Positions 16,960-25,523 of a DNA stretch of 59,105 nt are shown here, piece after piece. The stretch spans positions 1 through 59,105 of the forward strand of contig NZ_PENI01000048.1 of assembly GCF_003688995.1 (NCBI RefSeq). The letters are read 5' to 3'. This DNA is from Streptomyces shenzhenensis. Lineage in GTDB: Bacteria; Actinomycetota; Actinomycetes; Streptomycetales; Streptomycetaceae. Position 1 is the stretch's first letter. Every line of letters begins with the position of its first letter. The position numbers and the translations under genes were made by a program. Under the pieces are notes generated by a model that saw nothing but the letters and a program-made list of their open reading frames with translations, did not search any database and was not told the origin of the DNA.

Positions 16960-18399
16960 TCACGGCCTGGCAGCGGAGCGCTCAGGTTTCCCCTCGGTGT
17001 ACAGCCAGGTGTGGAACAGGCTCTTCAGGTCCTTCCCGGACTCCTGCTCGGCCAGGCGGACGAACTCCCCGGTGGTGCCGTGCCCGTCTCGGTGCCGGGT
17101 GGGCCAGGCGCGCAGGATCCGGAAGAACGCGGGGTCGCCGACGGCCGTGCGCAGCGCGTGCAGGGTCATGGCGCCCCGGTCGTACACCGGGGCCTCGAAG
17201 AGGGTGTCGCCGCTGCCCGGATCACCGGGCGGGATGTCCCACAGGCCGTCGTCGTCCGGGCTCGCGTACAGCTCGTCGAAGGTCTCCTGCGCGGTGTCGC
17301 CGCCGTGCTGTTCGTCGTAGAGCCACTCGGCGTAGCTCGCGAAGCCCTCGTTGAGCCAGATGTCCTTCCAGGAGGTGAGGGCGACAGAGTCGCCGAACCA
17401 CTGGTGGGCGGTCTCGTGGACGAAGGTCGACAGGTCCGGTGCGACGGCGTAGACGGGCCGGCTCTGGCTCTCCAGGGCGTACCCGACGTCCGGGGCGTGG
17501 TCGACGATCGATCCGGCGGCCCGGTACGGGTACGGGCCGAACAGCCCGCTCGCCCATTCCAGTACGGAGGGCAGCTTCCGCAGGACGGGCGCCGCCGCCT
17601 TCGCCTCCCGGGGGTCGACGGCGTTGTACACCTCGATGCCGTCGCCGGTGGTGTACCGCTCGACCTGGAACGTCCCGACCGAGGCCGTGGCCAGGTAGGC
17701 GGCCATCGGCTCGCTCTGGCGCCAGCGGAAGGTGGTGCGGCCGTGCGCGGTGCGCTGCCCGAGCAGGACACCGTTGGCGACGGCGGTGCGCCCCTCGGGG
17801 ACGGTGATCGTGATGTCGTACGAGGACTTGTCCCGGGGGTGGTTGTTCGCCGGGAACCAGGTCATCGAGCCCTGCGGCTCGCCGGCGACGAACGCGCCGT
17901 CGTCGGTGGGCATCCAGCCGTCCTGCGAGCCGTCGGACTCGGTGACGGGCCGGGGCGTGCCGTCGTAGTCGACCCGGACCTGGAACTCCTGGTCCTTGTC
18001 GAGGGGCCGGCGCGGGGTGACGACCAGTTCCTGGCCGCTGCGGCGCACGCCCGCGGCCTCGCGGTCGACGGTGACGCCGGTGACCCGGAGCCCCTGGAGG
18101 TCGAGGTCGAAGCGGGACAGCGCATGGGTGGCACGGGCGGTGAGGACCGCCGTGCCGTCGAGGTGCCGGGCGCCGGGGTCGTAACGAAGTGTCAGGTCGT
18201 AGTGCCGGACGTGGTATCCGCCGTTGCCGGCGAGCGGAAAGTACGGGTCGCCCACGCCGGACGCTCCGGGCGCGCCGGCCACGGACGGTGCGGATGCGCC
18301 GAGCAGCGCCGCCAGGGCGACGGGGACGGCGGCGAGAACGGCCTCGCGGCGCAACGCCCTGATGCGTCGTCCCGCGCCCTGCTGCGGGGGTGGCGTCAC
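16960..18399 (-). CDS. Secreted M1 family zinc metallopeptidase
   Basis: A 479-residue aminopeptidase-like protein. The zinc site is HETAH-N18-E (HETAHQWFGDS ... WLNEGFASYAEW), the M1 gluzincin signature; upstream YALESQSRP corresponds to the substrate N-terminus binding GAMEN region in a divergent form. An N-terminal signal peptide is clear (basic RRIRALRREAV, hydrophobic LAAVPVALAALLGASA, Ala-rich cleavage region), so it should act outside the cell on peptides. It is shorter than classical PepN (about 850), lacking the large C-terminal helical domain. GTG 18399 is preceded by AAGGAG at five bases. Confidence 0.88.
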   Translation of the reverse strand: MTPPPQQGAGRRIRALRREAVLAAVPVALAALLGASAPSVAGAPGASGVGDPYFPLAGNGGYHVRHYDLTLRYDPGARHLDGTAVLTARATHALSRFDLDLQGLRVTGVTVDREAAGVRRSGQELVVTPRRPLDKDQEFQVRVDYDGTPRPVTESDGSQDGWMPTDDGAFVAGEPQGSMTWFPANNHPRDKSSYDITITVPEGRTAVANGVLLGQRTAHGRTTFRWRQSEPMAAYLATASVGTFQVERYTTGDGIEVYNAVDPREAKAAAPVLRKLPSVLEWASGLFGPYPYRAAGSIVDHAPDVGYALESQSRPVYAVAPDLSTFVHETAHQWFGDSVALTSWKDIWLNEGFASYAEWLYDEQHGGDTAQETFDELYASPDDDGLWDIPPGDPGSGDTLFEAPVYDRGAMTLHALRTAVGDPAFFRILRAWPTRHRDGHGTTGEFVRLAEQESGKDLKSLFHTWLYTEGKPERSAARP

Positions 18400-18565
18400 A
18401 TGCGCTCCTTGAGAGGGGTGGCCGACGGTCGATCTGCCGCGGACCGGGGGCGGTCTCTCCCCTGGTCCGCGCACGTCCGGGGTGTCGCGCCGCGTCGTCC
18501 GCCGGTCGGACGGTCTCGTCACAGTACGCTCACAGCACCGTCCGCGCCGCAGAGAGGTGCCGATC

Positions 18566-18916
18566 GTGAGCGTACGCGTGCGCCGTGTCCACGAACCCCC
18601 CGAGCCCGACGACGGCCTGCGGGTCCTGGTCGACCGGCGCTGGCCGCACGGCATGGCCGAGGACGCCGCCGAGATCGACGAGTGGCCCAGGACCCTGACC
18701 CCGTCGGCCGAGCTGCGCGAGTGGTACCACGCGGGCGAGGGCGACTACGCGGAGTTCCGCCACCGCTACGAGGCCGAGTTGGCGGAGCCCGGGTCCGCCG
18801 CTCTCCTCGACGGACTGCGCGAGTCGGCCCGCACCGGTCCGGTGACGCTGCTCACCGCCTCCAAGAACCCGCGGCACAGTCATGCGGCGGTCCTGGCGGC
18901 GCTCCTCAGCACCTGA
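18566..18916 (+). CDS. DUF488 family protein (YeaO-like)
   Basis: A 116-residue protein with the DUF488/YeaO features VLVDRRWPHGM near the start, WPRTLTPSAELREWYH in the middle and PVTLLTASKNPRHSHA at the end. The biochemical role of the family is not established; some members sit near heme or stress genes. GTG 18566 has AGAGAGG eight bases upstream. It is divergent from the M1 peptidase gene and converges with the FAD dehydrogenase gene, 22 bases apart, and appears to be a single-gene unit. Confidence 0.8.
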   Translation: MSVRVRRVHEPPEPDDGLRVLVDRRWPHGMAEDAAEIDEWPRTLTPSAELREWYHAGEGDYAEFRHRYEAELAEPGSAALLDGLRESARTGPVTLLTASKNPRHSHAAVLAALLST

Positions 18917-18938
18917 CGCGGCGAACTGCCCCGGCCGC

Positions 18939-20612
18939 TCACCCGGTCTGCCGCGCCGCGGCCCGCCCCGCGGCGCGGCCGGAGAACAGGCAGCCGCCGA
19001 GGAAGGTGCCCTCCAGCGCGTTGTAGCCGTGGACGCCGCCACCGCCGAACCCGGCCACCTCACCTGCCGCGTACAGCCCGCCGAGGGGCTGTCCGTCGGC
19101 GCCCAGGGCGCGGGAGTCCAGATCGGTCTGGATGCCGCCGAGCGTCTTGCGGGTGAGGATGTGCAGCTTGACGCCGATGAGCGGGCCCGCGGCGGGGTCG
19201 AGGACGCGGTGCGGGACGGCGACCCGGCCGAGGCGGTCACCGATGTAGCGGCGGGCGTTGCGGATGCCCTGCACCTGGGAGTCCTTGCTGTAGGGGTTGT
19301 CGATCTGCAGGTCGCGGGCCTCGATCTGGCGGCGCACCTCGGCGGGGTCCAGCAGCGGCCGCTCCGTGAGGCCGTTCATCTTCTCGACGAGCCGCTCCAG
19401 GGTGTCGGCGGTCACGAAGTCCGCTCCGTGGCGCACGAAGTCCTGCACGGGCCCGGGTGCGCCCTTGCCGAGCAGCCGGTCGCGCAGCACCGCCCTGCGG
19501 TCCTTCGCGGTGATGTCGGGGTTCTGCTCGGAGCCCGACAGCGCGAACTCCTTCTCGATGATCTTCCGGGTGAGGACGAACCAGGAGTGGTCGTGGTCCT
19601 TGAGGTCCTCGGTGGTGCGCAGGTGTGCGAGGGTGCCCAGGGTGTCGTAGCCGGGCAGGCAGGGGTCGGGGAGCCGGCGGCCGAGCGCGTCCAGCCAGAC
19701 CGAGGAGGGGCCGGGCAGGATGCGGATGCCGTGGCCCGGCCAGATCGGGTCCCAGTTGTGCAGGCCCTCGGTGTAGTGCCACATGCGGTCCCGGTTGACC
19801 AGGCGCGCGCCCGCCGCCGCGCTGATGTCGAGCATCCGGCCGTCGACATGGGCGGGGACGCCGGTGACCAGGTGCGCGGGGGGTGTGCCGAGCCGCTCGG
19901 GCCAGAACCGGCGCACGATGTCGTGGTTGGCGCCGATGCCGCCGCTGGTGACGATCACGGCCTGGGCGGTGAGTTCGAAGTCACCGATCCGGTCCCGGCT
20001 GGAGGCGACCCCGCGGGGCGCGTCGTCGGGGGCGAGGACGGTGCCGCGCACGCCGGTCGCCTGCCCCGCCTCGACGACGAGTTCGTCCACCCGGTGACGG
20101 TGATGGAAGGTCAGCAGCCCGTCCCGGGAGGCTTGTCGGGCGTGGCGCGCGAACGGCTCGACGACGCCGGTGCCGGTGCCCCAGGCGATGTGGAAGCGCG
20201 GCACGGAGTTGCCGTGCCCGTCGGCGCGCAGATCGCCGCGCTCGGCCCAGCCGACGGTCGGCAGCAGGGAGATGCCGTGTCCCTGGAGCCAGGACCGCTT
20301 CTCGCCGGCCGCGAACTCGACGTAGGCGCGGGCCCAGCGCACCGCCCAGGAGTCCTCGTCGGCGAGCCGGTCGAACCGCGCGCTGCCCTGCCAGTCGTTC
20401 CAGGCGAGGTCGAAGGAGTCCTTGACGCCGAGGCGCCGCTGCTCCGGGGAGTCGACGAGGAAGAGCCCGCCGAAGGACCAGTACGCCTGACCGCCGAGGT
20501 TGGCGGCGTTCTCCTGGTCGACCAGGGCCACGCGCCTGCCCCGGCTGGTGAGTTCGTGCGCCGCGACCAGGCCGGCGAGGCCCGCTCCGACGACGATGAC
20601 GTCCGCGTCCAT
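18939..20612 (-). CDS. FAD-binding dehydrogenase (fumarate reductase/ketosteroid-dehydrogenase fold)
   Basis: A 557-residue flavoprotein. The FAD-binding loop VIVVGAGLAGLVAAHEL (residues 5-21) is followed by GGQAYWSFGGLFLVD and, near the C-terminus, GGLYAAGEVAGFGGGGVHGYNALEGTFLGGCLFSGR, the signature of this fold. Relatives dehydrogenate steroid-like or other carbonyl compounds; the exact substrate is unknown. The gene follows a TetR regulator by 19 bases on the same strand, so the pair forms an operon with regulator first, and a TetR-type operator lies in front of both (21276-21297). The ribosome site is GAGGAAAGG. Confidence 0.88.
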   Translation of the reverse strand: MDADVIVVGAGLAGLVAAHELTSRGRRVALVDQENAANLGGQAYWSFGGLFLVDSPEQRRLGVKDSFDLAWNDWQGSARFDRLADEDSWAVRWARAYVEFAAGEKRSWLQGHGISLLPTVGWAERGDLRADGHGNSVPRFHIAWGTGTGVVEPFARHARQASRDGLLTFHHRHRVDELVVEAGQATGVRGTVLAPDDAPRGVASSRDRIGDFELTAQAVIVTSGGIGANHDIVRRFWPERLGTPPAHLVTGVPAHVDGRMLDISAAAGARLVNRDRMWHYTEGLHNWDPIWPGHGIRILPGPSSVWLDALGRRLPDPCLPGYDTLGTLAHLRTTEDLKDHDHSWFVLTRKIIEKEFALSGSEQNPDITAKDRRAVLRDRLLGKGAPGPVQDFVRHGADFVTADTLERLVEKMNGLTERPLLDPAEVRRQIEARDLQIDNPYSKDSQVQGIRNARRYIGDRLGRVAVPHRVLDPAAGPLIGVKLHILTRKTLGGIQTDLDSRALGADGQPLGGLYAAGEVAGFGGGGVHGYNALEGTFLGGCLFSGRAAGRAAARQTG

Positions 20613-20631
20613 GGCGACCGTTCCCTTTCCT

Positions 20632-21261
20632 CTACGACTCGTGCGGGGTGGTGCTGCCGTCGGTCAGCAGCGCGGTGAGCAGGTGGCCGAGCCAGGCACG
20701 GGCGGCTTCCACGTCCCGGTCCAGCAGCAGTTGGGTGGTGACTCCGTCGTAGGCGGCGACCACGGCGTGCGCGGCGCCGTCGGCGTCGCCGAGCGCGGCG
20801 GGGAGTGTGTGCCCCGCGGCCCGGGGGAGCCGGTCCGCGATCGCCCCTCTGAGGCGGGCCCGGTGGTCGAGGAGCGCCTGGGCCACGGCGGGGCGGCGGG
20901 CGGCGTGCACGAGGAAGTCCGTCTTGACCAGCAGCCAGTCCACGTCCAGCAGGAGCACCTCGGTGACCCGGGCCACGGAGGCGGGGACGTCGAGGACGGG
21001 GCCGTCGAGGGCCAGCGCGTCGGCCACCTGCTCGGCGATGAGGTCGGCCCGCTCCTGGTAGAGGGCGAAGAACAGCTCGTCCAGGGTGGCGAAGTTGGAG
21101 TAGAAGGCGCCTCTGCTGAAGCCGGCGGCCTCGCAGACCTCCTCGATGGAGACGCGGCCGAACCCCTTCGCGGCGAACACCGTGAACGCGGCGTCGAGCA
21201 GCCGGGCCCGGGTCCGTACCCGGCGCCGGGTCACCCGCGCCGCCGTCTGCTCCGTCGCCAT
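20632..21261 (-). CDS. TetR family transcriptional regulator of the FAD dehydrogenase operon
   Basis: A 209-residue TetR protein. Residues about 12-58 form the DNA-binding domain (ARLLDAAFTVFAAKGFGRVSIEEVCEAAGFSRGAFYSNFATLDELFFALY); the rest is the helical effector domain with a conserved VDWLLVKTDFLVHAARRP stretch. ATG 21261 is favoured over 21273 because GGAGG sits five bases before it. It is co-directional with the dehydrogenase gene and shares its promoter region, so autoregulation and control of the enzyme are expected. Its DNA site is probably the GATAC/GTATC dyad just upstream. Confidence 0.88.
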   Translation of the reverse strand: MATEQTAARVTRRRVRTRARLLDAAFTVFAAKGFGRVSIEEVCEAAGFSRGAFYSNFATLDELFFALYQERADLIAEQVADALALDGPVLDVPASVARVTEVLLLDVDWLLVKTDFLVHAARRPAVAQALLDHRARLRGAIADRLPRAAGHTLPAALGDADGAAHAVVAAYDGVTTQLLLDRDVEAARAWLGHLLTALLTDGSTTPHES

Positions 21262-21275
21262 CGGGACCTCCATCG

Positions 21276-21297
21276 GATACGTGAATGTATCGGATAC
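21276..21297. promoter_or_regulatory. Operator-like overlapping dyads GATAC-N6-GTATC-N-GATAC
   Basis: GATAC (21276-21280), GTATC (21287-21291) and GATAC (21293-21297) make two overlapping inverted repeats. The first has a six-base gap, the usual form of a TetR-family operator. The site starts 15 bases before the TetR start codon, inside its presumed promoter and within the intergenic region shared with the AlkB-like gene. Confidence 0.6.
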
Positions 21298-21399
21298 GCC
21301 GATGCATCGACAGGGGCCGGGAAGCGCCGTCGCACAGCGGCAGGCGCCCGGCGCGCGATCATGGGAACACATTTTCGATTAGCGGGTTACGCTGGTCGC

Positions 21400-22026
21400 A
21401 TGGCCACGCACTTCCAGGGCTCGCTGTTCGACCAGGCCGACGAACCGCGGCTCGCCGCCCTCGACGGCGCGCGCCGGACCGAACTGGGCGCCGGCGCCTG
21501 GATCGATGTGCTGCCCGGCTGGCTGAGCGGGGCGGACGCGCTGTTCGAACTGCTGGCCGCGGACGTGCCCTGGCACGCGGAGCGGCGCACGATGTACGAC
21601 AGCGTCGTCGACGTACCGCGGCTGCTCTCCTTCTACGGGACGGACGACCCGCTGCCGCACCCCGTGCTCGCCGAGGCCCGCGCCGCGCTCTCCCGCCATT
21701 ACGCCGGCGAACTGGGCGAACCCTTCACCACGGCCGGCCTGTGCTACTACCGCGACGGCCGGGACAGCGTCGCCTGGCACGGCGACCGGATCGGGCGCGG
21801 CGCCCGCGAGGACACCATGGTGGCGATCCTCTCCGTGGGCACGCCCCGGGACCTGCTGCTGCGCCCGGCGGGCGGCGGCCACTCGGTCCGCCGGCCGCTC
21901 GGCCACGGCGATCTCATCGTGATGGGCGGCTCCTGCCAGCGGACGTGGGAGCACTGTGTGCCGAAGACGACCCGCGCCACGGGGCCGCGCGTCAGCGTCC
22001 AGTTCCGCCCGCACGGCGTACGGTGA
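21400..22026 (+). CDS. AlkB-like 2-oxoglutarate/Fe(II) dioxygenase
   Basis: A 208-residue oxygenase. Iron ligands His127-X-Asp129 (WHGDR) and His185 (WEHCVPK) and the 2-oxoglutarate-binding arginines of RVSVQFR (197, 203) are in place; CYYRDGRDSVAWHGD is the family hallmark. AlkB proteins oxidatively remove alkyl groups from N1-methyladenine or N3-methylcytosine in DNA or RNA. ATG 21400 is six bases after TACGCT, suggesting a leaderless message; no ribosome site is visible. It is divergent from the TetR gene. Confidence 0.9.
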   Translation: MATHFQGSLFDQADEPRLAALDGARRTELGAGAWIDVLPGWLSGADALFELLAADVPWHAERRTMYDSVVDVPRLLSFYGTDDPLPHPVLAEARAALSRHYAGELGEPFTTAGLCYYRDGRDSVAWHGDRIGRGAREDTMVAILSVGTPRDLLLRPAGGGHSVRRPLGHGDLIVMGGSCQRTWEHCVPKTTRATGPRVSVQFRPHGVR

Positions 22027-22111
22027 GCGTCGCGCACCCCGCATGCCGCGGCGGCCCGCGCGTCTGGTTGGCTGTCCCCGTCGGGCAGCGCGCTCAGGAC
22101 TCGGGGAGATC

Positions 22112-22858
22112 ATGCGGGCAGACGTACGCCAAGTCGCCGACGGCGCCTATCTGGTGCACGGCAACAACACCAACTGGGTGATCCTCACGGACGGGGACGC
22201 GGCGACCCTGGTGGACACCGGCTATCCCGGGGACCGGCAGCTGGTCCTCGACTCACTGGCCGAGGTCGGCAGTTCGCCCAAGGCGGTCCAGGCCGTGCTG
22301 ATCACGCACGCGCACAACGACCACCTGGGCTCGGCCGCGTACCTGCACCGCACCTATGGCACCCCGGTCTATCTGCACCAGGCCGAAGTCCCGCACGCCC
22401 GCCGGGAGTTCCTCCAGCAGGTCACCGTGGGCGCGGTGCTGCGCAACGTCTGGCGGCCGGGCGTCCTGCCGTGGCTCGTGCACGTGCTGCGCGCCGGGGG
22501 CACGGAGCAGCACCCGGTCACCGCCGCCGAGGCGTTCCCCACCGAGGGCGCGCTGGACCTGCCCGGCCGGCCGGTCCCGGTGCACACCCCCGGCCACACC
22601 GACGGGCACGCCGCCTACCACCTGCCCGACCTCGGCATCGTCATCTCCGGCGACGCCCTCGTCAGCGGCCACGCCACCAGCCGGCTGCGCGGGCCCCAGC
22701 TGCTGCCGGCCATGTTCGACCACGCCCGGGCCCGCGCGGCGGACTCGCTGGACCTGATCGCGCGGCTCGACGGCGACATCCTGCTGCCGGGCCACGGGCC
22801 GGTGCACCACGGGTCGGTGCGCGAGGCCGCCGAGCAGGCGCGGGACCGGGCACGCTGA
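22112..22858 (+). CDS. Metallo-beta-lactamase fold hydrolase
   Basis: A 248-residue MBL-fold protein. The metal-binding motif is THAHNDHLG (residues about 69-77), the later histidine is in VHTPGHTDGHAAYH, the bridging aspartate in VISGDALVSG and the last histidine in LPGHGPVHHG. These are all ligands needed for a two-metal site. The family contains glyoxalase II, lactonases and others, so the substrate is open. GGGGAG sits five bases before the ATG. It lies 31 bases before the DUF4032 gene on the same strand and may share its transcript. Confidence 0.85.
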   Translation: MRADVRQVADGAYLVHGNNTNWVILTDGDAATLVDTGYPGDRQLVLDSLAEVGSSPKAVQAVLITHAHNDHLGSAAYLHRTYGTPVYLHQAEVPHARREFLQQVTVGAVLRNVWRPGVLPWLVHVLRAGGTEQHPVTAAEAFPTEGALDLPGRPVPVHTPGHTDGHAAYHLPDLGIVISGDALVSGHATSRLRGPQLLPAMFDHARARAADSLDLIARLDGDILLPGHGPVHHGSVREAAEQARDRAR

Positions 22859-22889
22859 ACCGCGCGCGAGGCCTTATAGGCTTCGTGCC

Positions 22890-24152
22890 ATGGCCATGCA
22901 GATCAGCGCCACCAACCCGGAGCACCCCGCGCTCCTGCTGGAACTCCCCTGGAGCCTGCCCCTTCAGGAGTGGCCCGAGGACTGTCTCGTGCCGCTCCCG
23001 CGCGGCATCTCCCGGCACGTGGTGCGCTACGCCCGGGCCGGCACCGAGATCATCGCGGTCAAGGAGCTCGCGGAACGGCCCGCGCTGCGCGAGTACGAGC
23101 TGCTGCGCGACCTGGACCGGCTCGGCATCCCGGCCGTCGACCCGCTGGCCGTGCTCACCGGCCGCACCGACGCCGCCGGGGAGCCGCTGGAGTCGGTGCT
23201 GGTCACCCGGCATCTGCGCGGCTCGATGCCGTACCGCTCGATGTTCGAGACGACCATGCGGCCGGAGACCATGCACCGGCTGATGGACGCCCTGGCCGTG
23301 CTGCTGGTGCGGCTGCACCTGGCCGGGTTCGCCTGGGGCGACTGCTCGCTGTCCAACACGCTGTTCCGGCGCGACGCGGGCGCGTACGCCGCCTACCTGG
23401 TGGACGCCGAGACCGGCGAGCTGCATCCGCGGCTCAGCCCCGGGCAGCGGGAGTACGACCTCGACCTGGCGCGCGTCAACATCAGCGGCGAGCTGCTGGA
23501 CCTGGAGGCGTCCGGGGCGCTGCACCCCTCCGTCGACCCCGTCGAGTTCGGCCATGAGATCTGCACCCGCTACGACGGGCTGTGGCAGGAGCTGACCCGC
23601 ACCTCGGTGTACCCGGCGGGCAAGTACCACTACATCGAGCGCCGCATCCGGCGCCTGAACGACCTCGGCTTCGACGTGGCCGAGATGCAGATCGAGCACT
23701 CCGCCAACGGCGACTCCGTCACCTTCGTGCCCAAGGTCGTGGACGCGGGCCACCACCAGCGCCAACTGCTGCGCCTGACCGGCCTGGACACCGAGGAGAA
23801 CCAGGCCCGGCGGCTGCTGAACGACCTGGAGAGCTGGATGGCCACCCAGGAGGACTACGCGCCCGGCGCCCCTCCCGCGAGCTCCCGGCTCCACTCGGCC
23901 AAGGGGTACCCGGAGGCCGCCCGTCCCGAGGTGCTGGCCCACCGCTGGGTGCGGGACGTGTTCCGGCCGACCGTGCGGGCCGTGCCGCCCGGGCTGCGCG
24001 GTGCGATGGATCCCGCGGAGATCTACCACGAGCTGCTCGAACACCGCTGGTACCTGTCCGAGCGCGCGCAGCACGACATCGGTCTGGACACGGCGGTCGC
24101 CGACTACATCGCGAACGTCCTGCCTGAGGCGCGCGCGCCGCTGGAGCCTTGA
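22890..24152 (+). CDS. DUF4032 protein with a Kdo/WaaP-like kinase domain
   Basis: A 420-residue protein whose first 180 residues carry a complete kinase-like core: Lys58 in IIAVKEL, Glu70 in REYELL, catalytic-loop Asp151 and Asn156 in WGDCSLSNTLF, and metal-binding Asp172 in LVDAETGEL. The second half (about 200-420) is the DUF4032 part, helical, with HSAKGYPEAARPEVLAHRWVRDVF. The family is conserved in actinobacteria without known function; unlike the pseudokinase at 34275 every catalytic residue is present. It follows the MBL gene by 31 bases and is ended by two hairpins within dispersed repeats. Confidence 0.8.
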   Translation: MAMQISATNPEHPALLLELPWSLPLQEWPEDCLVPLPRGISRHVVRYARAGTEIIAVKELAERPALREYELLRDLDRLGIPAVDPLAVLTGRTDAAGEPLESVLVTRHLRGSMPYRSMFETTMRPETMHRLMDALAVLLVRLHLAGFAWGDCSLSNTLFRRDAGAYAAYLVDAETGELHPRLSPGQREYDLDLARVNISGELLDLEASGALHPSVDPVEFGHEICTRYDGLWQELTRTSVYPAGKYHYIERRIRRLNDLGFDVAEMQIEHSANGDSVTFVPKVVDAGHHQRQLLRLTGLDTEENQARRLLNDLESWMATQEDYAPGAPPASSRLHSAKGYPEAARPEVLAHRWVRDVFRPTVRAVPPGLRGAMDPAEIYHELLEHRWYLSERAQHDIGLDTAVADYIANVLPEARAPLEP

Positions 24153-24230
24153 CGCTTCGCTGGATCGGCCGGGGTGTGTCGTTGTTCGGCTGCGGCGCCG
24201 AGCGCTCCGCCGGAAGAGCCGCGGCGTCCG

Positions 24231-24292
24231 TCGTTCGTGTGCGGCGCCATCGTGGCTGGGCGCGCAGTTCCCCGCGCCCCTGACGGGGCGCT
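24231..24292. repeat. Dispersed Streptomyces intergenic repeat with hairpin, copy 1
   Basis: Begins TCGTTCGTGTGCGGCGCC and ends with the stem GCGCCCC-TGAC-GGGGCGC (24275-24292). The segment GCGCAGTTCCCCGCGCCCC is, to my knowledge, widespread between genes of many Streptomyces. It lies between two convergent genes and its hairpin can act as a terminator for both strands. A partial third relative is visible around 24179-24205. Confidence 0.7.
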
Positions 24293-24332
24293 GCCCAGCT
24301 GCCACGGCAACAGTAAGAGCCACCGTCAGCCG

Positions 24333-24395
24333 TCGTTCGTCTGCGGCGCCGTCGCGGCCGAGCGCGCAGTTCCCCGCGCCCCTTCGGGGCGCCAC
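24333..24395. repeat. Dispersed Streptomyces intergenic repeat with hairpin, copy 2
   Basis: Begins TCGTTCGTCTGCGGCGCC and repeats the same order of elements as copy 1, ending in the stem GCGCCCC-TTC-GGGGCGC. Copies are 102 bp apart and roughly 85 percent alike by eye. Together with copy 1 it fills most of the 310-bp gap 24153-24462, in which I see no gene. Confidence 0.7.
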
Positions 24396-24462
24396 CGAAC
24401 CGTTGCGCAGTAGCCGCGCGCTCCGCACGAACAATCACCCTTCGCCGCCGGAAGGCCCTCGG

Positions 24463-25335
24463 TCAGGCGTGTGGTACCACCGCCACCGGGCACGGGGCGT
24501 GGTGCAGTACGCCGTGGGCCACCGAGCCGATGCGGGCGCCGACCGCCGTGTGGTGTGCGCGGCGGCCCACGACCATCAGCTGGGCCCGGTCGGCGAGCGA
24601 CAGCAGCACCTGGCCCGCGCTGCCCATCTCGATGTGCTCGGTGACGGGGACGGCAGGGAACCGCTCCCGCCACGGCGCGAGCGCCTCGGTCAGCGCCTTC
24701 TTCTCGTACGGCTCCAGGCCCCCCGCGTCGTCGAGGAGCTTCATCGAGCCCGGGCTGTAGGCGAAGACGGGCGGCAGGGTCCAGGCCCGGACGGCGCGCA
24801 GCGTGGCCCGGCGGGCCGCGGCGGTCTCGAACGCGAACCGCAGGGCGGCGGCGCTGTCCTGCGGGCCGCCCTGCTGGCCCACGACCACGTCCCGGCCGGA
24901 CGCCTCGGTGGTGGCCCGGTCGCCGGCGCGCACCAGCACGACCGGCCGTGCGGCCGCGGCGATCACCTGCTGTCCGACGGAGCCGAGCAGGAACCCGACG
25001 ACCGCTCCGTGCCCACGCGAGCCGAGCACCAGCAGCTCCGCGTCGGCCGCGGCGGCGACCAGCGACTCGACGGCATGGCCCTCGACGACGTCCACGGACA
25101 CCGTCAGCTCCGGGTGGCGCTCGGTGACCGTGCGCACCGCCTCCGCGGTCGCGCCGCGCACCCAGCCGTCCTGGGTGTCCCGGTCCGCCGCCGCGACGCC
25201 CTCGTGCGACTGGAACCGCCAGGCATGCACCACCCGCAGCGGCCGGTCCCGGCGGACGGCCTCGCGGGCCGCCCAGGCCAGCGCGGCCAGGCTCTCCTCC
25301 GTACCGTCGACCCCTGCCGTGATCGGGCGAGTCAT
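24463..25335 (-). CDS. Universal stress protein, tandem UspA domains
   Basis: A 290-residue protein with two UspA domains (about 1-140 and 150-290). The first has an intact ATP-binding pattern G-2X-G-9X-GS (GSRGHGAVVGFLLGSVGQQV). The second reads GRRAHHTAVGARIGSVAHGV, with Ala replacing the second Gly. Tandem USPs of actinobacteria are often in hypoxia/dormancy regulons. ATG 25335 is chosen because GAGGAGG is seven bases upstream; the ATG at 25341 is too close. It is divergent from the receiver-TrxR-like operon, with a dyad at 25385-25405 between them, suggesting shared control. Confidence 0.88.
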   Translation of the reverse strand: MTRPITAGVDGTEESLAALAWAAREAVRRDRPLRVVHAWRFQSHEGVAAADRDTQDGWVRGATAEAVRTVTERHPELTVSVDVVEGHAVESLVAAAADAELLVLGSRGHGAVVGFLLGSVGQQVIAAAARPVVLVRAGDRATTEASGRDVVVGQQGGPQDSAAALRFAFETAAARRATLRAVRAWTLPPVFAYSPGSMKLLDDAGGLEPYEKKALTEALAPWRERFPAVPVTEHIEMGSAGQVLLSLADRAQLMVVGRRAHHTAVGARIGSVAHGVLHHAPCPVAVVPHA

Positions 25336-25384
25336 GTGCATGCCTCCTCGGCGTCGCGTGTCTGCGGGGTTCAGTCTTCACCAC

Positions 25385-25405
25385 CCGGGCCGCAGCACGG
25401 CCCGG
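25385..25405. promoter_or_regulatory. Inverted repeat CCGGGCCG-N5-CGGCCCGG in divergent stress/redox promoter region
   Basis: Eight-base perfect arms (25385-25392 and 25398-25405) with the centre CAGCA. The core GGGCCG...CGGCCC resembles the GGGAC...GTCCC arms of DevR/DosR/OsdR sites, which control usp genes in actinobacteria. The match is partial and could also be a stem in an untranslated leader. It is 50 bases before the universal stress protein start and 119 bases before the operon start. Confidence 0.4.
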
Positions 25406-25523
25406 CGGGGGTACCGCGGGCGCAGCGGAGCGAAGCCGGACGATCGAACATACGATGGGCGTGACCGGTGCGGTGACGAGGGCGACACCGCCCCTGGACC
25501 TGACCGCTCGGGGTGGGAGACAC

